Positions 9,175 to 17,475 of a stretch of 64,000 bases of DNA are shown piece after piece (position 1 is the stretch's first letter; each line of letters begins with the position of its first letter). This stretch comes from Subtercola sp. PAMC28395. Its GTDB lineage: Bacteria; Actinomycetota; Actinomycetes; Actinomycetales; Microbacteriaceae. The stretch lies in assembly GCF_018889995.1 (NCBI RefSeq), contig NZ_CP076547.1, positions 930,001-994,000 on the forward strand. Direction: 5' to 3'. A program made the position numbers and the translations under genes. Under the pieces are notes generated by a model. That model was given only the letters and a program-made list of their open reading frames with translations. It was not told the DNA's origin and made no database searches.

Positions 9175-9522
9175 CTAGTGGCCCGGGGTTCGCGGGGTGC
9201 CACCGCTGAGGTCGGCGTCGCCGCCGTCAGCAAGTTCCTGCGTTTCGGCCGCGTTGGGCTTGAACGTCAGTGTGAACATGGCCGTCACGATGAGCGCCAC
9301 AATGAAGGCGATGCCGAAGAAGATGATGGCCAGGATGGGCTGCCGGGTCGACAGCAAGACCGTGAGGCCGACGAAGAGCCCCATCACCGCTGAAATGACG
9401 AGCAACTCCACCGGCTTCAAGATCTCTTTGCGGGTCGGTTTGCCGAAGCCTGCCGAACCCGTCGCCGACAAGCCGGCGTCAGGGATTCTGTTGGTGTCTG
9501 GCGTGGAGGACTGGTCGGTCAC
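9175..9522 (-). CDS. small membrane protein, unknown function
   Basis: A 115-aa protein with a polar N-terminal 35 residues, then two hydrophobic segments (about residues 39-60 and 67-88) and a Gly/Asp-rich tail. I do not recognise a family. Its ATG overlaps the stop of the upstream membrane protein (ATGA), so the two are co-translated and may function together. It converges on purB with a six-base gap. Confidence 0.7.
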   Translation of the reverse strand: MTDQSSTPDTNRIPDAGLSATGSAGFGKPTRKEILKPVELLVISAVMGLFVGLTVLLSTRQPILAIIFFGIAFIVALIVTAMFTLTFKPNAAETQELADGGDADLSGGTPRTPGH

Positions 9523-10124
9523 GGTGTCGTCTCTTGATTCAGTGGAGTGGAGTTCGATGGTTCGTGTCCCCAGCGGAGCGAGAGGCCGCCGATGACCAGA
9601 AAGATGCCCAGGATCACGGCATAGCCGCCGAACAGTCCGACGGCGGTGACGATGTCGAGTGGCAGAAGCAGGAACACCAGCGCGAGGATGGCCGTGAAGC
9701 TGCCCACCGCGATCCAGTCGCGTGCTGAGAGCCGCTCAGGCTCCGCCTGCGCCGCTCTGCTACGCAATCCACTGTAGAGCTCGAGAAAGCCGGTCAGTGC
9801 TGCGTACAGGGTGACGATGTAGAGAAAGAAGGGAACGCCCCCGTTGTTGAACACCAGGGCCGCAGTACCGAGGACCAGGCCCACGATGGCCTGTGTCACA
9901 AAGAGCCGACGGATCACCCCAGGCGCCATCACTCGCATCGAGAGGAGGCCGACAAGCAGTGCCGACGTGACCGCGAAGGTGCCGAACACGAAGAGCCCGA
10001 CCTGCGAGGAGTGGTTCAGATTGAAGGCCAGGTACAGTCCCACCACGAATGCCGGTACGGCACGGGCGACAGGCACACCCCAGTAGGGTGACCGGCCTTC
10101 CACGATGGCGGGCTGGTAGCTCAC
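9519..10124 (-). CDS. DUF308/HdeD-like membrane protein
   Basis: A 201-aa protein with about six hydrophobic helices and short loops (for example AFVVGLYLAFNL, LLVGLLSMRVM, VGLVLGTAALVFNN, ILALVFLLLPLDI, YAVILGIFLVIGGLSLRW). The overall pattern resembles the HdeD/DUF308 family, but no diagnostic motif is seen, so the family call is tentative. It starts 88 bp downstream of the dnaB stop and is overlapped at its 3' end by the small membrane protein gene. Function is unknown. Confidence 0.65.
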   Translation of the reverse strand: MSYQPAIVEGRSPYWGVPVARAVPAFVVGLYLAFNLNHSSQVGLFVFGTFAVTSALLVGLLSMRVMAPGVIRRLFVTQAIVGLVLGTAALVFNNGGVPFFLYIVTLYAALTGFLELYSGLRSRAAQAEPERLSARDWIAVGSFTAILALVFLLLPLDIVTAVGLFGGYAVILGIFLVIGGLSLRWGHEPSNSTPLNQETTP

Positions 10125-10212
10125 GGTGCAGCGGCCTCATTTCGCTCGGTGCTGACCCCCTAGTGTATCGGAGCACACTGGAGCCTTCATGGGAGCGCAC
10201 GGCGCCGACCGA

Positions 10213-11589
10213 TCAGTTGCGCGGCATATCTGCGAAGCGCGAGAAGTGACCGTGGAAACCGACGGTGACGGTGGCGGTCGGACCGTTACGATGCTTCGCC
10301 ACGATGAGGTCGGCTTCGCCGGCTCGGGGATTGTCTTTCTCGTAGGCGCTCTCGCGATGCAAGAGGATGACCATGTCTGCGTCTTGTTCGAGCGAGCCAC
10401 TCTCACGGAGGTCGGAGAGAGCGGGCTTCTTGTCTGCGCGCTGTTCCGGGCCTCTGTTGAGCTGCGACAAGGCGATCACGGGTACCTGCAGTTCTTTCGC
10501 CATGAGCTTGAGCGCGCGTGAGAACTCGCTGACCTCCTGTTGCCGGGACTCGACACGCTTGCCGGATGTCATCAGCTGCAGGTAGTCGATGATGACCATC
10601 TTCAGCCCCACCCGTTGCTTGAGCCGGCGGCACTTCGCGCGGATCTCGACCAGGGTCATGTTGGGACTGTCGTCGATGTAGAGCGGAGCATCGTTGATGC
10701 GGCCGCGTGTTGCCGCGATCTTTGTCCAGTCGTGGTTCTCCACGGTTCCTTTACGCATGCTCTGCAGAGGAATCGACGACTCGGCAGACAGGAGCCTCAT
10801 AGCGATCTCGCTGCGGCCCATCTCGAGTGAGAAGAAGATCGATGGCATGTCGTGTTTGATCGACGCGGCCCGTGCGAAGTCGAGTGCGAGCGTCGACTTA
10901 CCCAGTGCGGGCCGCGCCGCAACAATGATGAGCTGGCCCGGGTGCAGGCCGTTGGTCAGTTGGTCGAGTTCTTCGAAGCCGGTCGGCACGCCCGTCATCT
11001 GGCCCTCGCGACCCTTGGCCGCCTCGATCTCGTCGATGGCCGCGTTCACCGCGGTCGTCAGTGGAACGTAGTCCTCTGTCTCGGTATTGCCGTTGACGGC
11101 ATAGATCTCCGCCTGCGCGTTGTTGACGAGGTCCATGACCTCACCCTCACTCGCGTAGCCCATCTGCACGATACGCGTACCTGCCTCGACCAATCGCCGC
11201 AGAATGGCCTTCTCGGCGACGATCGATGCGTAATAGCCTGCATTCGCGGCAGTCGGCACGAGGCTGGTGAGAGTGTGGAGGTACTCGGCGCCCCCAGCGC
11301 GCACCAGCTCGCCTGATTTGGTGAGCTCATCGGTGACGGCGATAACGTCGGTGGGCTCGCCGTGCGAATACAGATTGAGGATAGCGTCGAAGACGAGTTC
11401 ATGTTTCGGAATGTAGAAGTCCGCCCCGCGAACCACCTCGACGACATCTGCGACCGCGTCTTTGCTGAGCAGCATTCCACCGAGCGCGCTCTGTTCGGCG
11501 AGCAGGTCGTGCGGAGGGGTGCGCTCGTGCCCACGGGACTCTGAGCCCGAACGCTGGTCACTGGTCAGACCGAGATGTGCTATCGACAC
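10213..11589 (-). CDS. dnaB: replicative DNA helicase DnaB
   Basis: Hexameric 5'-3' helicase at the replication fork, 458 aa. The N-terminal helical domain (HDLLAEQSALGGMLLS) binds primase; the RecA-type C-terminal domain has Walker A ARPALGKSTLALDFA, Walker B KMVIIDYLQLM, and the SQLNRGPEQRADKKP and LRESGSLEQDADMV motifs. No intein is present, which is worth noting because actinobacterial dnaB genes often carry one. The start is GTG 11589 with AAGGAG about six bases upstream. The upstream region holds several DnaA-box-like sequences, so regulation by DnaA is plausible. The helicase loader dciA is encoded in the origin block. Confidence 0.97.
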   Translation of the reverse strand: MSIAHLGLTSDQRSGSESRGHERTPPHDLLAEQSALGGMLLSKDAVADVVEVVRGADFYIPKHELVFDAILNLYSHGEPTDVIAVTDELTKSGELVRAGGAEYLHTLTSLVPTAANAGYYASIVAEKAILRRLVEAGTRIVQMGYASEGEVMDLVNNAQAEIYAVNGNTETEDYVPLTTAVNAAIDEIEAAKGREGQMTGVPTGFEELDQLTNGLHPGQLIIVAARPALGKSTLALDFARAASIKHDMPSIFFSLEMGRSEIAMRLLSAESSIPLQSMRKGTVENHDWTKIAATRGRINDAPLYIDDSPNMTLVEIRAKCRRLKQRVGLKMVIIDYLQLMTSGKRVESRQQEVSEFSRALKLMAKELQVPVIALSQLNRGPEQRADKKPALSDLRESGSLEQDADMVILLHRESAYEKDNPRAGEADLIVAKHRNGPTATVTVGFHGHFSRFADMPRN

Positions 11590-11928
11590 CCATGCTCCTT
11601 TACGCTTCTCTCACATACTTACCGTCGACCCCCGACACTGCACGACAGGCGCACGGTGAGCAAGCTGCCTAAGACTAGAAAGCTCTCTGGACAGTCACCA
11701 AATGCGCCTGTGCATAACACTGTTGATAAAAACGGCGAAACGCCGCGCTACTTGTGTAGAACTTGTGGAATCGTCTGTGCACTTTCGGCCGATATTTACC
11801 CCGAAATACGTCTTGATCAGGTATTTATCTTCTGAACACCCTGTGCATAAACGGATGTTTCGACCCTCGCTTGAATGTTAGCGAATTGACAAAGACCTGT
11901 GCACAAAGGGCTTGACAATCGGCACGAC
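11590..11928. promoter_or_regulatory. dnaB: dnaB upstream region with DnaA-box-like sites
   Basis: A 339-bp gene-free stretch between the rplI terminator and dnaB. It is clearly more AT-rich than its surroundings. TGTGCATAA at 11709-11717 and 11842-11850 are exact matches, on the opposite strand, to the DnaA consensus TTATNCACA, and TGTGCACAA at 11898-11906 fits the TTGTNCACA variant. TTGACA-like hexamers are near 11885 and 11912. No open reading frame here looks coding. Confidence 0.5.
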
Positions 11929-11971
11929 AAAGGGGGGCCGTACCGATGCAGGATCGGTACGGCCCCCCTTT
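11929..11971 (-). terminator. strong intrinsic terminator of the rpsF-ssb-rpsR-rplI operon
   Basis: A perfect inverted repeat with 19-base arms (AAAGGGGGGCCGTACCGAT and its complement) around a five-base loop, lying nine bases past the rplI stop. The arms end in T-runs on either strand, so it may act in both directions, but only the minus-strand operon needs it. Confidence 0.9.
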
Positions 11972-11980
11972 GAGATACTG

Positions 11981-12433
11981 CTACTTGGCAGCAACCACCT
12001 GAATGGTGATCGTTGCGCTCAGGTCGTCGCGAAGACGGACCTGTGCTTCGTGCGTGCCAGTCACCTTGATGGGGCTGGTGATCTCGATCTTGCGCTTGTC
12101 GAGCGAACCGTGGCCCGCTGCGGCTACCGCATCGGCGATGTCGCTGGTCTTGACCGAACCGAAGAGACGGCCTTCTTTGCCGGCCTTGATGGACAGCTTG
12201 ACGACGTTGGCCTCAAGAACCTGCTTGAGGTGCTGCGCTTCTTCGATCGTTGCGAGCTCACGGGCAACACGAGCAGCCTTGATCGACTCGATCTGCTTCT
12301 CGCCGCCACGGCTCCAGGTCACAGCAAAACCCTGGGGAATCAGGTAATTGCGAGCGAACCCGTTCTTGACGTCGACGACGTCACCGGCGGAACCGAGGCC
12401 TGAGACCTCGTGGGTGAGGATGAGTTTTGACAT
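11981..12433 (-). CDS. rplI: 50S ribosomal protein L9
   Basis: L9, 150 aa. The two-domain protein binds 23S rRNA at the base of the L1 stalk. The N-terminal signature [20 protein letters not shown] with LIPQGFAV is present, followed by the long connecting helix (about residues 45-75) and the C-terminal domain. I start it at ATG 12433 ([10 protein letters not shown]), not the longer in-frame ATG at 12487. It is the last gene of the rpsF-ssb-rpsR-rplI operon, seven bases after rpsR. Confidence 0.97.
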   Translation of the reverse strand: MSKLILTHEVSGLGSAGDVVDVKNGFARNYLIPQGFAVTWSRGGEKQIESIKAARVARELATIEEAQHLKQVLEANVVKLSIKAGKEGRLFGSVKTSDIADAVAAAGHGSLDKRKIEITSPIKVTGTHEAQVRLRDDLSATITIQVVAAK

Positions 12434-12440
12434 TGGATTC

Positions 12441-12704
12441 CTACCTGCCCGAGCCTGCGTAGGGCAGCAAAGCCATTTCGCGGGCATTCTTTACTGCGCG
12501 GGCGATGAGACGCTGTTCCTGAACCGAGACGCCGGTGATGCGGCGTGCACGGATCTTTCCTCGCTCGGAGATGAACTTACGAAGGGTGTTGACATCTTTG
12601 TAGTCGATAACGCCAACGCGAATCGACTTCGCCGGGGCGGCATTCTTGCCGTCTTTCCCCTTGCGGATCGGCTTGCGGCGATCGCCGCTGCTCTTTCCAG
12701 CCAT
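12441..12704 (-). CDS. rpsR: 30S ribosomal protein S18
   Basis: S18, 87 aa, which forms a heterodimer with S6 on the 30S platform. The conserved core [18 protein letters not shown] followed by [16 protein letters not shown] is intact. The N-terminus is rich in Lys/Arg/Gly ([20 protein letters not shown]). It carries no zinc-ribbon cysteines, so this is the C-minus form. It sits between ssb (30-bp gap) and rplI (7-bp gap). Confidence 0.97.
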   Translation of the reverse strand: MAGKSSGDRRKPIRKGKDGKNAAPAKSIRVGVIDYKDVNTLRKFISERGKIRARRITGVSVQEQRLIARAVKNAREMALLPYAGSGR

Positions 12705-12734
12705 GGTTATTCTGCTTTCTGAAAAAGGTGAAGT

Positions 12735-13247
12735 TTAGAAGGGGGTTTCGTCGCTGTAGCTGCCTGGAGTGTTCCAGACATCCGCGCCGCCACCGGAGTT
12801 CGCCGAGGCGGGGGCACTGGCTGCCCACGGCTCGTCGCCACCGCCGCTGACCTGGCCCCGCCCGCCACCGGAGTTACCCGAAGACGAGGCGCGAGTGACC
12901 TGGGCGGTTGCGTAACGAAGGCTGGGGCCAATCTCGTCTACCTCGAGCTCGATCGAGGTGCGCTTTTCGCCCTCTTTCGTCTCGTAGGAACGCTGGCGCA
13001 GACGCCCGGTCGCAACGACACGGGAACCCTTCGTCAGCGAACCGGCCACGTGTTCGGCGAATTCACGCCACACGCTTGCACGAAGGAACAGCGCTTCGCC
13101 ATCTTTCCAGTCGTTCGACGCACGATCGAACGTGCGAGGAGTGGAAGCGATGGTGAAGTTGGCAACCGCCAGCCCGTTCTGCGTATAACGCAGTTCGGGA
13201 TCGCCGGTGAGGTTACCGACGACGGTGATTACGGTTTCGCCAGCCAC
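12735..13247 (-). CDS. ssb: single-stranded DNA-binding protein
   Basis: SSB, 170 aa. Residues 1-110 form the OB fold ([49 protein letters not shown]). A Gly/Ser-rich flexible linker follows, and the C-terminal tip is the acidic protein-interaction motif SDETPF, which recruits replication and repair proteins. It lies six bases after rpsF and is translated in the ribosomal operon, the standard location of the main cellular SSB. Confidence 0.97.
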   Translation of the reverse strand: MAGETVITVVGNLTGDPELRYTQNGLAVANFTIASTPRTFDRASNDWKDGEALFLRASVWREFAEHVAGSLTKGSRVVATGRLRQRSYETKEGEKRTSIELEVDEIGPSLRYATAQVTRASSSGNSGGGRGQVSGGGDEPWAASAPASANSGGGADVWNTPGSYSDETPF

Positions 13248-13253
13248 GATCGA

Positions 13254-13766
13254 CTACTCAGCTGCTGCGGCAGGAGCCGCGGGAGCTGCTGCCGGCTTCG
13301 AAGCTGCACTGACGCTTGCCGCTGCGCGAGCAGCGGGAGCAACAGGTGCCGACTTCGCCGGGGCAGAAGCGGCAGGCGAAGAGCTCTGGACCTTGGGCGC
13401 AGACGCCTTCGGGTTCGCAGCCGCGCGAGCAGCCTTCTCTTCTTTGCGCTTCGACTCGGCGGCGACCTGGGCGATGGCCTCTTCTGCACGAAGGACCTTC
13501 GTGCGCATGACGGCTTCTGAGAGCTTCAGCTGGCGGTCGAGCTCCACAGTGGACTCCGACGTAGCGGTCAGCTTCACGACGGCATAGATGCCTTCGGTCT
13601 TCTTGTTGATCTCGTAAGCCAGGCGACGACGACCCCAGATGTCGACGTTGTCGACGGTGCCGCCATCTTTGCGGATGACGTTGAGGAACTTGTCGAGGCT
13701 CGGTGCCACGGTGCGCTCGTCGATTTCTGGATCGAGGATGACCATGAGTTCGTACTGATGCGTCAC
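13254..13766 (-). CDS. rpsF: 30S ribosomal protein S6 with long Ala/Pro-rich tail
   Basis: S6, 170 aa, partner of S18. Residues 1-95 are the normal ferredoxin-like S6 fold ([33 protein letters not shown]). After about residue 100 a charged helix ([16 protein letters not shown]) leads into some 65 residues made almost only of Ala, Pro, Ser and Lys. Typical S6 proteins are 95-130 aa, so this tail is long. The start is GTG 13766 with AAGGAGGTGG five bases upstream; the downstream ATG reading would remove the first beta strand. Confidence 0.96.
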   Translation of the reverse strand: MTHQYELMVILDPEIDERTVAPSLDKFLNVIRKDGGTVDNVDIWGRRRLAYEINKKTEGIYAVVKLTATSESTVELDRQLKLSEAVMRTKVLRAEEAIAQVAAESKRKEEKAARAAANPKASAPKVQSSSPAASAPAKSAPVAPAARAAASVSAASKPAAAPAAPAAAAE

Positions 13767-13890
13767 TAACCCACCTCCTTCGGACTAGATCGGCTACAGA
13801 ATTTCTGTAGCAGGAGGGTGTGTGCATACGTCTGTGCCCGCGTGGGAGAACCCCACTGGACATAGACAACCTGTAGAGACTACCAGAAAG
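13767..13890 (-). promoter_or_regulatory. rpsF: rpsF leader with hairpins
   Basis: The 5' untranslated region of the rpsF operon. It contains a compact hairpin at 13794-13810 (arms CTACAGA/TCTGTAG) just upstream of the ribosome-binding site, with GTAGCCGATCTAG following on the minus strand, and a second GC-rich hairpin around 13838-13858. Many bacteria autoregulate this operon by S6:S18 binding to a leader hairpin with a CCG element; whether this is that motif is inference. Confidence 0.35.
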
Positions 13891-13924
13891 GCGTACCGGG
13901 GTCACTACGGGATCTCCACACGCC

Positions 13925-13930
13925 TAGAGT
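13925..13930 (+). promoter_or_regulatory. mshA: -10 element of mshA, leaderless layout
   Basis: TAGAGT is followed by seven bases and the GTG start at 13938. There is no Shine-Dalgarno sequence, so the transcript probably begins at the start codon. Confidence 0.6.
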
Positions 13931-13937
13931 TGCACCT

Positions 13938-15149
13938 GTGAGCGTGCATCGAGTGGGCCTTGTTGCGTTGCACACGTCTCCCCTTGCTCCACCCGGTTCG
14001 GCAGACGCCGGCGGCATGAACGTCTATGTGGTCGCACTCGCAGAGGCCCTCGCACGGCGCGGCCTCGACGTCGAACTGCTCACCCGGTCCTCGAGCCCGG
14101 ACGACCCGCAGACCGGATACACGCCGAACGGAATCCCCGTGCAGTTCCTTCGAGCAGGCCCACAGGCTGCCGTGGCGAAAGACGATCTCGCACGGCACAT
14201 GTTCGCGTTCCGGGATGCCCTGCGAGCCCGGCCCGTATTCGATCTGTTGCACTCGCACTACTGGCTCTCTGGCGCGGCAGCACTCACCGTCGCAGAAGAG
14301 CAGGGCATCCCTCACGTTCAGAGCCTGCACACCGTCGCGTTTCTGAAGAACCAGAACCTCGCTGCCGGTGACCACCCCGAACCGCAGGAGCGGCTCTGGG
14401 CCGAACAGCGACTCATCGGCGATTCACAGCTGAGCATCGCGTCGACCGAGGCAGAACGCGATGCGATCGTGACAGGCTACGGGGCCACGCCGTCCTCAGT
14501 GCTTGTGATACCCCCTGGTGTCGACGTGAAGCGGTTCCACCCCCGTCGTACCGGAGCGGAGGCCGTGGAGTCGGGCCCTGGCAGGCCGGTCATCCTCACG
14601 CTCGGCCGCATCCAGCCTCTCAAAGGCCAGGATCTCGCCATTCGGGCCATTGCTGGCATCGACCAAGACAGGCGCCCGAAACTCGTGATCGCAGGGGCGC
14701 CCACTCCCGGGGAGACGAAATATCTGAAATCACTGCACGCCCTGGTCGCCGAACTCGGAGTGGCAGACGACGTCGAATTCGTCGGAACCCAGTCGCGCGA
14801 ACGCACGGCCGAGTGGATGCGATCCGCTGCACTTGTCCTGCTCCCCTCCCACTCCGAGACATTCGGCCTCGTTGCGCTCGAGGCTGCTGCATCAGCAACA
14901 CCCGTCATTGCGTCGCGGGCGTCCGGCATGCAGGAATCGGTTTCAGACGGGGTGAGCGGTATTCTGCTCGATTCACGGGAACCGCTGGAGTGGGCGAGTG
15001 CGATAGACGCAGTGCTGAGCAGACCAGAAACACTCGCACGGCTTTCGGCAGGTGCCCTGGCCTTCGGCGCACGGCACAGTTGGGAGAGCACCGCTGATAC
15101 GACGCTCGACGCCTACCGCGCTGCCGTCGGCATCACTGAGAACCAATAA
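13938..15149 (+). CDS. mshA: MshA-like glycosyltransferase (mycothiol synthesis step 1)
   Basis: GT4 retaining glycosyltransferase, 403 aa. MshA transfers GlcNAc from UDP-GlcNAc to 1D-myo-inositol-3-phosphate, the first step of mycothiol synthesis. Family marks are the N-terminal glycine-rich loop GSADAGGMNVYVVALAEALA, HSHYWLSG, LTLGRIQPLKGQDLAI, and the E-x7-E motif ETFGLVALE near residue 310. The gene directly downstream encodes the enzyme making the inositol phosphate acceptor, which supports the assignment. It is a little shorter than mycobacterial MshA, so another inositol- or glycolipid-directed GT4 is possible. The mshB, mshC and mshD genes are not in this window. Confidence 0.82.
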   Translation: MSVHRVGLVALHTSPLAPPGSADAGGMNVYVVALAEALARRGLDVELLTRSSSPDDPQTGYTPNGIPVQFLRAGPQAAVAKDDLARHMFAFRDALRARPVFDLLHSHYWLSGAAALTVAEEQGIPHVQSLHTVAFLKNQNLAAGDHPEPQERLWAEQRLIGDSQLSIASTEAERDAIVTGYGATPSSVLVIPPGVDVKRFHPRRTGAEAVESGPGRPVILTLGRIQPLKGQDLAIRAIAGIDQDRRPKLVIAGAPTPGETKYLKSLHALVAELGVADDVEFVGTQSRERTAEWMRSAALVLLPSHSETFGLVALEAAASATPVIASRASGMQESVSDGVSGILLDSREPLEWASAIDAVLSRPETLARLSAGALAFGARHSWESTADTTLDAYRAAVGITENQ

Positions 15150-15238
15150 GATGAAAAAGGCTTGTGCAGCCCTCGCGCCGGTTTTTCGGCGCTCGACAGG
15201 GCCTTCCTGCACGCCGGAATCTCTCTCGAAAGAAGTCC

Positions 15239-16309
15239 ATGGGTATCAAGGTCGCAATCGCGGGCGTCGGAAACTGCGCAAATTCTCTCATCCAGGGCGT
15301 CACGTTCTACCGTGATGCACCCGAAGACGAGGTGGTGCCCGGTCTCATGCACGTTCGCTTCGGCGAGTTCCACGTGGGTGACATCTCCTTCGTGGCAGCG
15401 TTCGATGTCGATGCAGCAAAGGTCGGGCTCGACCTGGCCGATGCCATCTGGGCGAGTGAGAACAACACTCTCAAGTTCGCAGACGTCGAACCCACGGGAG
15501 TTCTGGTTCAGCGCGGCCCGACGTTCGACGGTCTCGGCGAGTACTACCGCGAGCTGGTCGAGGAGTCTGACGCCCCGGTCGTCGACGTCGTTGCCGCCCT
15601 GCGCGAGAGTGGAGCCGACGTACTGGTCTGCTACCTGCCGGTCGGCTCAGACGACGCGGTGAAGTTCTACGCCCAGGCCGCCATCGACGCCGGCGTCGCC
15701 TTCGTCAACGCCGTTCCTGTCTTCGTCGCGAGCGACCCGGTGTGGGCCGAGAAGTTCCGCGCGGCCGGTGTGCCGATCGTGGGCGACGACATCAAGAGCC
15801 AGGTCGGCGCGACCATCACCCACCGTGTGCTCGCCCGCCTGCTCGAAAGCCGCGGAATCACCATCGACCACACCTACCAGCTGAACGTCGGCGGCAATAT
15901 GGACTTCAAGAACATGCTCGAGCGCAAGCGTCTGAAGTCGAAGAAGATCTCCAAGACCCAGTCGGTCACGAGCAACATCGACATCTCCCTGCCCGAACGT
16001 GACATCCACATCGGGCCGAGCGACCACGTGCCGTGGCTGGATGACCGCAAGTTCGCCTTCGTTCGCCTCGAAGGCCACGGCTTCGGCAATGCACCCATCA
16101 GCTTGGAGTACAAGCTCGAGGTCTGGGACTCGCCGAACTCGGCTGGTGTCGTCATCGACGCTCTTCGTGCCGCCGCAATCGCCCGCAGGGCCGGCCTCGG
16201 TGGCCCCCTCGAATCGGCCTCCGCCTACTTCATGAAGAGCCCCGCGATCCAGCACCCCGACGACGTCGCCCGCGAACTGCTCGAGCAGTTCATCAGCGCC
16301 AATCGCTGA
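15239..16309 (+). CDS. ino1: inositol-3-phosphate synthase
   Basis: NAD-dependent cyclisation of glucose 6-phosphate to 1L-myo-inositol 1-phosphate (1D-myo-inositol 3-phosphate), 356 aa. The Rossmann loop is [12 protein letters not shown] at residues 9-20, and the conserved catalytic stretches [13 protein letters not shown] and [11 protein letters not shown] with SNIDIS are intact. The short prokaryotic length is normal. The start is ATG 15239 with GAAAGAAG upstream. The product feeds mshA next door and phosphatidylinositol synthesis. The 89-bp spacer after mshA contains a small hairpin (GCGCCG/CGGCGC, 15175-15192). Confidence 0.96.
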   Translation: MGIKVAIAGVGNCANSLIQGVTFYRDAPEDEVVPGLMHVRFGEFHVGDISFVAAFDVDAAKVGLDLADAIWASENNTLKFADVEPTGVLVQRGPTFDGLGEYYRELVEESDAPVVDVVAALRESGADVLVCYLPVGSDDAVKFYAQAAIDAGVAFVNAVPVFVASDPVWAEKFRAAGVPIVGDDIKSQVGATITHRVLARLLESRGITIDHTYQLNVGGNMDFKNMLERKRLKSKKISKTQSVTSNIDISLPERDIHIGPSDHVPWLDDRKFAFVRLEGHGFGNAPISLEYKLEVWDSPNSAGVVIDALRAAAIARRAGLGGPLESASAYFMKSPAIQHPDDVARELLEQFISANR

Positions 16310-16312
16310 GCT

Positions 16313-16350
16313 CCCATCAGTGAGCCGCCGCCTTTTCGGCTCACTGTGGG
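16313..16350. terminator. hairpin between convergent ino1 and DUF4214 gene
   Basis: Inverted repeat AGTGAGCCG/CGGCTCACT (16319-16345) with a loop containing TTTT, extended by CCCA/TGGG flanks after a small bulge. No clear T-run follows, so it is a rho-independent candidate of moderate strength. It separates two convergent genes. Confidence 0.55.
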
Positions 16351-16369
16351 CATACCTGCGCGGTGATTC

Positions 16370-17194
16370 TCAGTTGCCTGGGAATCTGGTCGACGCGAGG
16401 GCATAGTACTCATCACTGTTCGTGAATCCGGAACGCACGGCGGCGTCGCCCATGCGAATGTCGTAGTCCGCCCAGAACTGCACGCCGGGCTCGTCTGGAA
16501 CACGACCGAGATAGTGCTGGTACATCACAGAGACGCGCGCTCGCGCAGCTTCGAGTGCGTTGTAGATCTGCGCGACGATCCAGTCGCGATCCAGTGGTAG
16601 GTCACCGCCACTGGGATGGGCGCGCCAGTCGAAGTGTGCGAACGAGTAGTTGCTGGCTGCCACTGTCCAGAATGACGCCTCATCCCAGCTTGCCGACCGC
16701 CCCAGCAAGTGCTGGTATAGACCATTGATCCACCCGCCGTTGGCCGTCGTTCGATCGTAGAACTCCTGCGATGCGTAGAAGGACTTCTCAATGTCGTCGG
16801 TTGTCACGATTCCGCGGTGCATGGCATCGAGCCAGAATGCTCGTCCTCCCGGGTCAGGCCCTCGGTTGAGGATCGAGTTGTAGGCGTTGTCGATTCGGAT
16901 CAACCGGTATTCGTCGCTGCCTGCGAAGGCAGACGCCACACTCCCGCGGGAGTCCCCTACGGCGAAGCGGTGGCCCCAGAAGGCGACCTCGCTCTCTCCC
17001 GGGCGACGGTTCAAAAAGTCCTGGTAGAGCGCCGTAACGAATGCCGCCACGGGAGTAGAGACCCCCGGGGCCGTCACAGGTGACTCCGTCAGCACACTCG
17101 TGCCGACAGCCTGCGCTGACGCAGCCGGTCCGAAGCCGACCATGAGGCCGGCGGCCACCAGCAGAACGGAGATGCCAGCAAGAACTCTTTTCAC
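16370..17194 (-). CDS. secreted DUF4214-repeat protein
   Basis: About 274 aa. A classic Sec signal peptide (MKRVLAGISVLLVAAG... ending ASAQA) precedes three DUF4214-type units, recognised by repeated LYQDFLNRRPGESEVAFW, AYNSILNRGPDPGGRAFW, LYQHLLGRSASWDEASFW and MYQHYLGRVPDEPGVQFW. The proline/tryptophan spacing is typical of this family, which occurs in surface-layer and other secreted proteins and is of unknown function. The start at GTG 17194 follows GGGGGCAG; an in-frame ATG at 17236 would add 14 residues. No cell-wall anchor (LPXTG or transmembrane tail) is seen, so it is predicted to be released or loosely bound. Confidence 0.8.
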   Translation of the reverse strand: MKRVLAGISVLLVAAGLMVGFGPAASAQAVGTSVLTESPVTAPGVSTPVAAFVTALYQDFLNRRPGESEVAFWGHRFAVGDSRGSVASAFAGSDEYRLIRIDNAYNSILNRGPDPGGRAFWLDAMHRGIVTTDDIEKSFYASQEFYDRTTANGGWINGLYQHLLGRSASWDEASFWTVAASNYSFAHFDWRAHPSGGDLPLDRDWIVAQIYNALEAARARVSVMYQHYLGRVPDEPGVQFWADYDIRMGDAAVRSGFTNSDEYYALASTRFPGN

Positions 17195-17332
17195 GATTGA
17201 CTGCCCCCGGAATCGCTTCACACTAGTGAAGTGCATCGCGCAACGCCGCGATTGCCCTCATAACGTAGCACTACCCGAGACCGGTCCTCATCGACGCAGA
17301 CCGAGCTATTTGGCCGAATTCCAGGCGCCCCA

Positions 17333-17475
17333 GCGCCGCGCTTGGGAGAACAGCCGTTGAGGCAGTTCTCGTGCTCGCCCCCGCCACACTGAGACGGCCG
17401 TTCAGGCCGGCCGGCCGTGCGTTCGCCCGCGCCACACTGAAACGACCGGCCGTTCAGGCCGGCCGTGTGTTCGCC
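17333..17475. repeat. three tandem 47-48 bp units overlapping the pcnA 3' end
   Basis: Units at 17333-17379, 17380-17427 and 17428-17475. The last two are clearly related (shared blocks GCCACACTGA, CCGTTCAGGCCGGCCG and GTTCGCC); the first is much more diverged but keeps the same length and the TGCTCGCC end. The unit at 17428-17475 contains the last codons and stop of pcnA, so the others look like decaying downstream copies of the gene's end. Confidence 0.7.

Noticed and set aside
11912..12403. Plus-strand open frame across the rplI terminator
   Set aside because: It is antisense to rplI and includes the terminator hairpin.
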